From the NCBI GenBank assembly GCA_900547565.1, contig URHI01000047.1, positions 1 through 13,543 on the forward strand: 13,543 bases of DNA. The letters are read 5' to 3'. Every line of letters begins with the position of its first letter. The first letter of the stretch is position 1. The DNA comes from an uncultured Eubacteriales bacterium (GTDB taxonomy: Bacteria; Bacillota; Clostridia; Oscillospirales; CAG-272). Positions 1-6,656 of this stretch are shown here, piece by piece. Made by a program: the position numbers and the translations under genes. The notes under the pieces are model-generated. The model saw nothing but the letters and a program-made list of their open reading frames with translations. It was not told where the DNA came from and did no database searches.

Positions 1-1366
1 GGCTCTTTTTCAGCTCACCGAAGCCGAGTCCGTACGATTCAAACTCTGCCTCTCCGCTTTGGTTGTCATACGGGTCGGTTCTCATAAACCGTTTGGGCGG
101 GTCAAAAGGCTGCTGAAAATCGTTGTTTGCCACCATGCGGAACGGGTCAAGATTGCCGAAATAGTGCTCCCACAGCTCGGTACAGCCGCGACGCAATGCC
201 CCGCCGCCGAAAGACGGGTCGGCATACAGCCACCCGTACGGCTCGACATAAAACATCGCCCAGTCATGGCTGCCTATGCTGTCCGGTCTGACACTGCTGC
301 CGGATTCCCACTTTGCCGGAATACCGAGCCGCCTGCACAGCGTGATGAACAAAAGCGCCATAACCCCGCAGTCACCGCGCCGGTTGAGAGCGGCAAATTC
401 GGGAATGTTGTCAATAAATAAATACTCACGCATGTATGAATACTTAACATTGTGCGTTACCCAGTCGTAGACCCGGCGGGCAAGTGTTAGCGGATCGCGT
501 TCGTTACCCGCAATCTCGGTCGCCAGAGCGTCGATAAAGGGCGTGAAGCGTATGTGAGGGTACTGCTCGCCAAGGTAGTTGTCCGTAGGACCGTAAGCTG
601 ATGCCGGCACGGGGCAGAATTCAGCTCGTGAAGCAAGGTTGCGGTAAGGCGCCCGGTTGATATAGCTGAAGGTAACAGAGAACCGCTCACCCGGCTGATA
701 CGGTGTTGTTATGCACAGCGTTCTTTGCGGTCCGTCAGAGATGTAATAATCAGGGTGTGAGCAGTCAATGAAGTGTATACCGTCTCCGGACTGAGACTGG
801 CATACAGCCGGATAAGGCAGATGCACACGTATGACCTCGCCCGGCCTCTGAGCACCGTCGGCTACCCATATCTCCTCGCATACTGTAAACTGCCATGCAC
901 TATACCCATTCTGACGCATCCGGCGCACCTGCTCAAGGCTCTGCGCGTCACGCGCGTTTTCCGGACGGTAAGCGGCATCTGTAAGGCGTCGCAACTCGGT
1001 TTGGTGACAGTTGATCAGATTGGCTGCCGCCGAATTCTGATAGTATGGTCTGCCGTCACGGATTATGTAATCGGCATGTCCCTGCGACAGCATGCGGTGA
1101 AGCATTTCGGCATCACATGCGGGGTAACAGGCTGCGATCTCGGACAGAAGTCCGTCAAAATCGGTGTTGTAGTCGTGGCACATACCGCCGGCTATCACCT
1201 GCTCGATAACCAGCCGGTGCGCCAGCGCGTCAGGCAGTTCACCGTCAAGCAACCGTGCAAGCTCCCGCAGCTCACCACGGAAATCTCCGGCATATTTGTA
1301 GTATTTGACGCTGTCAGGCAGCTCAACGGCAAGGTAGCTTATGTCATTGTTTGAAAACGGTATCAT
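1..1366 (-). CDS. Transglutaminase-like (papain-fold) protein, C-terminus cut by window edge
   Basis: The open frame starts at ATG 1366-1364 and runs without a stop to base 1, giving 455 codons. The start is fixed by an AGGAGG at 1374-1379, seven bases upstream. The C-terminal half carries the transglutaminase core: RRGDCGV with the nucleophile at about C333, SHDWAMFYV with H367, and YADPSFGG with D383, a complete Cys-His-Asp triad. About 30 residues before the Cys is VYDWVTHNVKYSY, the usual lead-in of the fold. Residues about 165-260 read like a beta-sandwich domain of the kind that precedes this fold. The first 160 residues are Asp/Glu/Leu-rich and I do not recognise them. The N-terminus (MIPFSNNDISYLAV) shows no signal peptide, so the protein is predicted cytoplasmic. 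It could be a protease or peptidase rather than a cross-linker; bacterial members often are. It has its own promoter, divergent from the aminotransferase operon. The fold call is secure, the substrate is unknown. Confidence 0.88.
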   Translation of the reverse strand, partial: MIPFSNNDISYLAVELPDSVKYYKYAGDFRGELRELARLLDGELPDALAHRLVIEQVIAGGMCHDYNTDFDGLLSEIAACYPACDAEMLHRMLSQGHADYIIRDGRPYYQNSAAANLINCHQTELRRLTDAAYRPENARDAQSLEQVRRMRQNGYSAWQFTVCEEIWVADGAQRPGEVIRVHLPYPAVCQSQSGDGIHFIDCSHPDYYISDGPQRTLCITTPYQPGERFSVTFSYINRAPYRNLASRAEFCPVPASAYGPTDNYLGEQYPHIRFTPFIDALATEIAGNERDPLTLARRVYDWVTHNVKYSYMREYLFIDNIPEFAALNRRGDCGVMALLFITLCRRLGIPAKWESGSSVRPDSIGSHDWAMFYVEPYGWLYADPSFGGGALRRGCTELWEHYFGNLDPFRMVANNDFQQPFDPPKRFMRTDPYDNQSGEAEFESYGLGFGELKKS

Positions 1367-1399
1367 GCGGGTGCCTCCTGTGTGGATGTTATGTTATAT

Positions 1400-1428
1400 A
1401 TTATATCCTTACAAAGTGTACGCGTCAA
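1400..1428 (-). promoter_or_regulatory. SigA-type promoter for the transglutaminase-like gene
   Basis: Read on the minus strand, TTGACG (1428-1423) is followed after exactly 17 bases by TATAAT (1405-1400). This is one mismatch from the vegetative consensus. The -10 box lies 34 bases before the ATG at 1366, leaving a short leader with an AGGAGG site. Confidence 0.8.
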
Positions 1429-1442
1429 CATTTTATAGCAAA

Positions 1443-1461
1443 AACACGATTGAATTGTGTT
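1443..1461. promoter_or_regulatory. Candidate operator: 19-base near-palindrome between divergent promoters
   Basis: AACACGATTGAATTGTGTT has two 9-base half-sites around a central G, matching as inverted copies at 8 of 9 positions. It overlaps the first two bases of the rightward -35 box and starts 15 bases from the leftward -35 box. A bound dimer could therefore control both directions. The site also lies inside a wider 7-base inverted repeat, GTCAACA (1424-1430) and TGTTGAC (1458-1464), which is formed by the two -35 boxes. I do not recognise the regulator, and no regulator gene is in the window. Confidence 0.45.
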
Positions 1462-1488
1462 GACAATAAAGCTGCAAAATGATATACT
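1460..1488 (+). promoter_or_regulatory. SigA-type promoter for the aminotransferase operon
   Basis: A perfect TTGACA (1460-1465) is followed after 17 bases by TATACT (1483-1488), one mismatch from TATAAT. The -10 box is 40 bases upstream of the ATG at 1529. It is the only clear promoter on this strand ahead of the five-gene block, so it probably drives all of it. Confidence 0.82.
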
Positions 1489-1528
1489 GTAGACGGTTAA
1501 GTCTATCATTAATTTTAAGGAATGTACA

Positions 1529-2374
1529 ATGAAGGATCTTGGATATTACAACGGCCGTTTCGGCCCACTTTGCGACATGACCGTCCCTATGAACGACCGT
1601 GCCTGTTGGTTCGGTGACGGGGTCTATGACGCAACCTGCTGCCGCAACCATAAAATCTATATGCTCGATGCTCACATTGACCGCTTTTTCAACAGCGCGG
1701 CCATGCTGGATATAGTCATTCCACACACAAAAGATCAGCTTAAGCAACTGCTGTGCGATATGGTCTGCCGTGTAGACGATCCGGATCAGTTTGTATACTG
1801 GCAGGTTACGCGTGCCGGACAGGGATACCGCGCACATGACTACGCCGAGCCGCTTGAGCCGGGGAACATGTGGATAACACTGCGCCCTATGAAAATTCAC
1901 GACGTGCATGACCCTATCCGACTGATAACCCAACCCGATACACGCTTTTTCCACTGCAATATAAAGACGATCAACCTGATTCCCACTGTCATGGCCAACC
2001 ACCGTGCCGCACGTGCGGGATGCTATGAGGCGGTATTCCATAGAGATGGCCGCGTCACCGAGTGCTCGCACTCCAATATAAGTATACTGGAGAACGGCAC
2101 GTTCCGTACTGCGCCGACCGATAATCTGATACTTCCCGGTATTGCCCGTGCAAACCTTATACGCTTCTGCGGGCAGCTGGGCATTCCGGTCAGCGAAACG
2201 GCATTTGATCTTGATACACTGCGCGCGGCCGATGAGATCATCGTGTCCAGCTCAAGCTCGTTCTGCCTCGGTGCCGTCGAGCTTGACGGAAAGCCGGTCG
2301 GCGGACGTGCGAGGGAGCTGCTGCACGCCCTTCAGGACGCGGCAATGAGGGATTTTATTACTGCAACAAATTAA
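1529..2374 (+). CDS. Class IV PLP aminotransferase, D-amino-acid aminotransferase-like
   Basis: This 281-residue protein has the usual length of fold-type IV aminotransferases. Visible hallmarks are the N-terminal YYNGRFGP and GDGVYDAT (Y33), the PLP-binding lysine K146 in NIKTINLIP, a conserved Glu E178 in VTECSHSN, the phosphate-binding LPGIAR at 202-207 and a Ser-rich loop SSSSS at 240-244. QVTRAGQGYRAHDY (92-105) keeps an R-x-H pair (R101, H103) at the place of the carboxylate-trap R98/H100 of Bacillus D-amino-acid aminotransferase. That favours the D-amino-acid enzyme over the branched-chain enzyme or aminodeoxychorismate lyase. The Cys after E178, where Gly is usual, is a small departure. 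Expected reaction: exchange of the amino group between D-amino acids and 2-oxo acids in the cytoplasm, often supplying D-Glu or D-Ala for the wall. AAGGA precedes the ATG. First gene of the operon; the next gene follows after 27 bases. Confidence 0.85.
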   Translation: MKDLGYYNGRFGPLCDMTVPMNDRACWFGDGVYDATCCRNHKIYMLDAHIDRFFNSAAMLDIVIPHTKDQLKQLLCDMVCRVDDPDQFVYWQVTRAGQGYRAHDYAEPLEPGNMWITLRPMKIHDVHDPIRLITQPDTRFFHCNIKTINLIPTVMANHRAARAGCYEAVFHRDGRVTECSHSNISILENGTFRTAPTDNLILPGIARANLIRFCGQLGIPVSETAFDLDTLRAADEIIVSSSSSFCLGAVELDGKPVGGRARELLHALQDAAMRDFITATN

Positions 2375-2401
2375 ATAAATATATAAAGAAAGGAAATTAT
2401 C

Positions 2402-3370
2402 ATGGAAATCAAGCACGACATACACACACATACTACACTGTCACGTTGCTGCTACGATCCCAAGGCGACGGTAGCCAACTACGTCCGCCGGGCGGCAGAG
2501 CTGGGGCACACCGTGTTCGGACTGTCAAACCACCTGTGGGACGAAAAGGTGCCCGGCGCATCGGGCTGGTATAAAAATCAGATGATAAGCTATGGCCTCC
2601 AGCAGAAGGAATGTATTCCGGCCGACACCTGCGGTGTTAAGGTGATCTGCGGAACCGAAACAGAGTATTTCGCTGCGCACGACACGCTGGGTATGCTGGC
2701 CGAAACCGCCAAGCAGTTTGACTATGTGCTGGTGCCGCATACGCATATGCACATGCGCAACAATGTTATGAACGATAATGCCGATTCGCTGGCGGTCAGA
2801 AAGATACTGGCCGACCGTATAGCTGCCGCCATTCCGGAGCTGAGCGCGGAGCAGGCCAAGAAAATGGCTTGGGCGCTGGGCTACGGTGAGATGGACACAT
2901 TGGTCAGTAACGATACATTTTTCCCGCATACCGTCGATATGGCAGAGTATTGCGCACGCTTTATGGTAGACAGCTTCAATTCTCTTATGGCAAACAGTGA
3001 GTTTGAAAAGCTGGCAAAGACCGTTCCGACCTCTATCGCTCATCCCTTCCACCCATGCGGCTTCTCAGCTGATATGCAGAAAAAAATCATTGACCTCATT
3101 CCCGATGCCGACCTGACCGACTGCTTCAAAAATGCACAGTCGATGGGAGTTGCCATTGAGATAAATACCGGCTCTTTCTGCCACCCCGCAAACGACTATG
3201 CAGATGAGCCGCTTATCCGCGTTATGAAGCTGGCGTTGGCTGCCGGCTGCCGCTTTACCTTCGGTACGGATTCACACTCACTTGCCGGCCTTGACAGTAT
3301 CCGCAAGGGCAACGATATCTCTCGGCTGGTCGGCATCACACAATCCAACCTTGCAGACATTGTGAAATAA
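2402..3370 (+). CDS. PHP-domain metallophosphoesterase (histidinol-phosphatase-like)
   Basis: The 322-residue protein carries all the main PHP metal-binding motifs: DIHTHT at 6-11 (H8, H10), the SNHLWD motif with H44, GTETE at 84-88, VPHTHMH at 112-117, AHPFHP with H214, and GTDSH with D290 and H292. These place two or three metal ions at the mouth of a TIM-like barrel that hydrolyses phosphomonoesters such as histidinol phosphate. No other histidine-biosynthesis gene is present, so the histidinol-phosphatase role is doubtful and another phosphate ester is likely. Motif I reads HTHTTLSRCC, with Cys where many family members have a further His or Asp ligand. There is no signal peptide, so it is cytoplasmic. 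The ribosome site is AAAGAAAGG ahead of the ATG. The stop codon lies two bases before the next start, consistent with translational coupling. Confidence 0.85.
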   Translation: MEIKHDIHTHTTLSRCCYDPKATVANYVRRAAELGHTVFGLSNHLWDEKVPGASGWYKNQMISYGLQQKECIPADTCGVKVICGTETEYFAAHDTLGMLAETAKQFDYVLVPHTHMHMRNNVMNDNADSLAVRKILADRIAAAIPELSAEQAKKMAWALGYGEMDTLVSNDTFFPHTVDMAEYCARFMVDSFNSLMANSEFEKLAKTVPTSIAHPFHPCGFSADMQKKIIDLIPDADLTDCFKNAQSMGVAIEINTGSFCHPANDYADEPLIRVMKLALAAGCRFTFGTDSHSLAGLDSIRKGNDISRLVGITQSNLADIVK

Positions 3371-3372
3371 AT

Positions 3373-5142
3373 ATGAAAAGGATTGCATTTTTTATGGCGC
3401 TTGTCATGCTGCTTGCCTGCCTTGCGGGCTGTAACGGCAACACCGCGCCAGATGATACCACACCTTCCGACGGCAACTCAACACCGGTAAATCCAGACGA
3501 CACCGCTGCCCCTGCGGAACAACTCAAAATAGTTGAAGGAGGTGTGGCAAAGTTCTCTATAGTCTACCCCGATACACCTGGCGCAGATCTGTACAAGGGC
3601 GTCAAATCGCTTGCTGAGGCAATTGAAAAGGCAACTGGTGCCAAGATAAGCTACAAGGACGATTTTATTCAGAGGGGCAAGGAGCACGACAACGATACAT
3701 ATGAAATACTGGTCGGCTCTACCAACTACCCACAGACCGCAGAGGTGCTCAAGGAACTGAAATACAGCGATTATGCCATAGTGCAGTCGGGACACAAAAT
3801 TGTCGTAGCCGCACATACTGTTGAGACTACGCTACGCGCGATCAACTATTTCTGCAAAAATCTGATCCCCGAAAGCACCCAAACCGATGAAAGCGGAAAA
3901 ACTGACCTGCTGTTTACACCGTATACGTTTTACTCAAAACCGGCTGTTGCGTCGCTGACGGTGGCCGGCAGGGAGCTTAAGGATTACCGCATAGTTTATG
4001 CCAAGGGTGAGGCAGGGTACAACGGCGCAGCTGACCTGTTTGCCGAGTTTATAAGTGAGCGCTACGGCTACGTGCTCGAGGTTATTGCTGACACCAAGTC
4101 TGAACCGACCGATAATGAGATACTCATCGGGCCGACAAACCGTACACAGTCGTCCGCGTTTATGGACGCTCACCCGTGTAAAACGCTGCAGTACGCTATG
4201 GGAGTTTTGGACGGCCGCCTGATGATAACCGGTAAGCCGTATTCCTGCCTGCAGGCAGTCAATCGTTTTTCTTCACGATATCTTTTCAGCGGCTCTGATA
4301 CGGTTGCCCTGCCCGAAGGCGAGCTGCTTATCGACTCTCTGCGCACAGTTGATGACGTTCCGCGGCCCGACGGAACAGATGTGCGTATTATGACGGCCAA
4401 CATCCTGGCCGAGTTTGAGACATGGGGCGGAACAACACCTGTGGCACGTCGAGCCGAAATATTTGCCGCCGTGCTGGACGTGTATCAGCCTGATGCTGTT
4501 GGCGTTCAGGAGGTCACCGACGCATGGTATCGCTATCTGCCCACCTATGTTGGCGATAAATACGAATTCATTTATCCCAAAACGCCGGACAGACTTACCA
4601 ATTATTCCTCCATTCTCTATGATAAAACAAAGTATGATGTGGTCGATTCGGGGCTAAAGTATTTTTCGACCGAGGGCGTGAACAACATTCGTCTTGTGAC
4701 ATGGGCCGTATTCTCGGCAAAACAAGGCGACACCAAGTTCATTCTGTTCAATACACACTGGTGCTGGGACGCGCTGGAGCATGCACGCGCGCAGGCCATC
4801 GAAGAAGCTACGCTGATAAAACAGGTTACTTCAAAATACCCTTACCCCTACTTCTGCACCGCTGACTACAACATCAAGCAGGAAACCGAGGTATATAAGC
4901 AGTTTCTTGAGCTTACCGGCGCCGTTGATGCCAAGTATGCCGCACGTGCAGCCGGAACACTGCTCAACATATCCGGTGGGTGCGGCAATCTGGGAACTCC
5001 TCGCGGCGAAAGCGGCAACTCCATAGATCATATTTTCATGACCGCTACCTGCGAGGCACGTGCGTTTGCTACGGTGACAGTAAACTCAACCTACGACCTC
5101 TCCGATCACTCTCCCAAATATGTTGATGTTAAATTAAAATAA
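3373..5142 (+). CDS. Surface lipoprotein with duplicated alpha/beta module and EEP phosphodiesterase domain
   Basis: This 589-residue protein starts with a lipoprotein signal (KR, hydrophobic core, LAGC with C20), then a Thr/Asp/Pro linker to about 50. Residues about 60-165 and 204-305 look like two copies of one module. Both begin with x-IVY, contain EIL(V/I)G-x-TN (111-118 and 249-256) and end in an A-(I/V)-N-x-F helix. The pattern resembles the alpha/beta domain found in front of some glycoside hydrolases. Residues 337-589 form an endonuclease/exonuclease/phosphatase fold with its acid-base set: N343 in TANIL, E380 in VQEV, H462 in NTHW, D498 and N500 in TADYN, D552 in SIDH, and D578-H579 in SDH. 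It should be a Mg-dependent phosphodiesterase or phosphatase outside the cell; DNA, inositol phosphates or lipid head groups are all possible substrates. There is no clear ribosome site upstream. The start follows the previous stop by two bases, suggesting reinitiation. Confidence 0.88.
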   Translation: MKRIAFFMALVMLLACLAGCNGNTAPDDTTPSDGNSTPVNPDDTAAPAEQLKIVEGGVAKFSIVYPDTPGADLYKGVKSLAEAIEKATGAKISYKDDFIQRGKEHDNDTYEILVGSTNYPQTAEVLKELKYSDYAIVQSGHKIVVAAHTVETTLRAINYFCKNLIPESTQTDESGKTDLLFTPYTFYSKPAVASLTVAGRELKDYRIVYAKGEAGYNGAADLFAEFISERYGYVLEVIADTKSEPTDNEILIGPTNRTQSSAFMDAHPCKTLQYAMGVLDGRLMITGKPYSCLQAVNRFSSRYLFSGSDTVALPEGELLIDSLRTVDDVPRPDGTDVRIMTANILAEFETWGGTTPVARRAEIFAAVLDVYQPDAVGVQEVTDAWYRYLPTYVGDKYEFIYPKTPDRLTNYSSILYDKTKYDVVDSGLKYFSTEGVNNIRLVTWAVFSAKQGDTKFILFNTHWCWDALEHARAQAIEEATLIKQVTSKYPYPYFCTADYNIKQETEVYKQFLELTGAVDAKYAARAAGTLLNISGGCGNLGTPRGESGNSIDHIFMTATCEARAFATVTVNSTYDLSDHSPKYVDVKLK

Positions 5143-5163
5143 ATAAAGAAAGGTATTTAAGCC

Positions 5164-6627
5164 ATGAAATCAGTACGCATCATAGCTGCGATCCTGGCTG
5201 CGCTGTCGATGTTGGTTGTGTTTGCCGCATGTGCAAATCCCGGTGACAGCACATCCGATACCACCACGCCTGCCGACCAGCTCGATACTACCACTCCTGC
5301 ACCGTCGTCAGGTGACACAACAGACGCTGAAACGACGATGTCGCCGCTGACAGTTCCGGACGATCTCAAATTCACCGGAAAGACCTTCACCATTTTTACC
5401 TGGTCCAACCAGACACAGTGGGAATGGGACGCCGATCAGATGTCCGGCGAACTGCTGAGCGATGCTGTGTACAACCGCAAGCTCAGCACCGAGGAGCGCT
5501 TCGGCATTACCATTAATATCAAGAAACAGCCCGGCGAATGGGATAACCGCAACAGCTTCATTCAGGCTGTGGCCGCCAGTGTGCTTACTAATTCGCACGC
5601 ATATGACCTTGTCGGTCAGTATACTCCTGCCGCCGCTATCGGCACTATGCAGTCGCTGTACACCAACCTCAAGGATGTTGATCACCTCAACCTCAACAGC
5701 TCTTGGTGGCCGGGCGACATCGCCGAGTCCAGCGCCATTAACGGTAAGCTGTACTTTGTCACCGGAGATATTACGCCTACACTCATTCGTAATATGGGTA
5801 CAATTATGGCCAACCTCGACATGACCGAGTCGCTCGGACTTGAAGACGTGTATGAGCTGGTCGACTCCGGCAAGTGGACGCTTGAAAAGCTCAAGGAGCT
5901 GGCTCTCGGCCGCGTGTCGCTTGACGGTGCTGAGCAAATGTACGGTCTTACCATGCCTAACAACGTAGTGTATGACAACTTTTTCTACTCGGGCGGCTTC
6001 AAGTATGTTACGGTCGAGGCTGACGGCGCCATCCGTATGTCCGATGACATCAGCTCCGAGCGCCTGATCAACTGGTTCAAGGCCTGTCAGAGCCTACTCA
6101 ACGACAATGCCGATGTGGCTATAGTTGCTGTCAACCAGGCGTTTACGACCGAACAGGCAATTTTCCATGCCGGCTCGGTTGCCGATGTTCAGAACTACCT
6201 CAAGGACGTCGAATTTGATTTTGCCATCCTGCCTTTCCCCAAGTATGACGAAACTCAGAAGGATTATGCAACCATCGTTGGTTTCTGGGTGTCCATGTAC
6301 AGTATTCCGATCGATGTGAGTGACGAGAGCATGTCCGGTGCAGTACTTGAGGTGCTCGGCTACGAGGGTGCAACCAACCTGACGCCCGCCTTTTACGAGG
6401 ATGCTTTCCAGTACAGATACCTTGGTACCGAGATCAATGCCCGTATGTTTGACCTGCTGCACGATACGTTGGTGTTCGATACCGGACGCACATTTGCAGA
6501 CCAGATTTCTTGCTTTGCGGCATTCCGTCAGGCCGCCAACATCGGTGTAGACTGGGCATCGTATTCGACCAGCCAGAAGAAGATCTGGAACAGAAACATT
6601 AACGCTATGTATGACAAGCTCGGCTGA
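5164..6627 (+). CDS. Extracellular solute-binding lipoprotein (ABC-type, family 1-like), no permease nearby
   Basis: The 487-residue product has a lipoprotein signal ending FAAC (C23). A Thr/Pro/Asp/Ser-rich tether follows to about 62, then a periplasmic-binding-protein body starting at LKFTGKTFTIFTW. GKTFTIFTW, a DAVYNRKLSTEERFGI helix, the YDLVGQYTPAA strand and the late FDFAILPFPKYDE strand are typical of large carbohydrate-type solute-binding proteins of Clostridia. It should sit on the outer face of the membrane and hand a ligand, usually a sugar or oligosaccharide, to an ABC permease. No permease or ATPase gene is in this operon, so it either shares a distant transporter or acts as a sensor or tether. 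The ribosome site is AAAGAAAGG, ten bases before the ATG, and it follows the EEP lipoprotein by 21 bases. Co-transcription with a surface phosphodiesterase hints that its ligand is a product of that enzyme; this is inference. Confidence 0.85.
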   Translation: MKSVRIIAAILAALSMLVVFAACANPGDSTSDTTTPADQLDTTTPAPSSGDTTDAETTMSPLTVPDDLKFTGKTFTIFTWSNQTQWEWDADQMSGELLSDAVYNRKLSTEERFGITINIKKQPGEWDNRNSFIQAVAASVLTNSHAYDLVGQYTPAAAIGTMQSLYTNLKDVDHLNLNSSWWPGDIAESSAINGKLYFVTGDITPTLIRNMGTIMANLDMTESLGLEDVYELVDSGKWTLEKLKELALGRVSLDGAEQMYGLTMPNNVVYDNFFYSGGFKYVTVEADGAIRMSDDISSERLINWFKACQSLLNDNADVAIVAVNQAFTTEQAIFHAGSVADVQNYLKDVEFDFAILPFPKYDETQKDYATIVGFWVSMYSIPIDVSDESMSGAVLEVLGYEGATNLTPAFYEDAFQYRYLGTEINARMFDLLHDTLVFDTGRTFADQISCFAAFRQAANIGVDWASYSTSQKKIWNRNINAMYDKLG

Positions 6628-6656
6628 TATCTAAGCCGACCGAAAGGAGTAAACAG

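Noticed and set aside
773..1354. Open frame of 193 codons on the plus strand
   Set aside because: It lies opposite the transglutaminase-like gene, which has a promoter, a ribosome site and a full catalytic triad; the plus-strand translation shows no family motif.
1522..1531. ATG at 1522 as an aminotransferase start
   Set aside because: It is out of frame with the gene; the in-frame ATG is at 1529.
1433..2071. Open frame of 212 codons on the minus strand
   Set aside because: It is antisense to the aminotransferase and would run through both divergent promoters; no motif and no ribosome site.
2525..3052. Open frame of 175 codons on the minus strand
   Set aside because: It is antisense to the PHP gene; the His-rich look comes from reading the PHP His codons backwards.
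5308..5937. Open frame of 209 codons on the minus strand
   Set aside because: It is antisense to the solute-binding protein gene with no support beyond being open, as is common opposite a gene of this base composition.
6615..6645. Small CGGCT/AGCCG hairpin between the binding-protein and aldolase genes
   Set aside because: Only five base pairs with no T tract; too weak to call a terminator.
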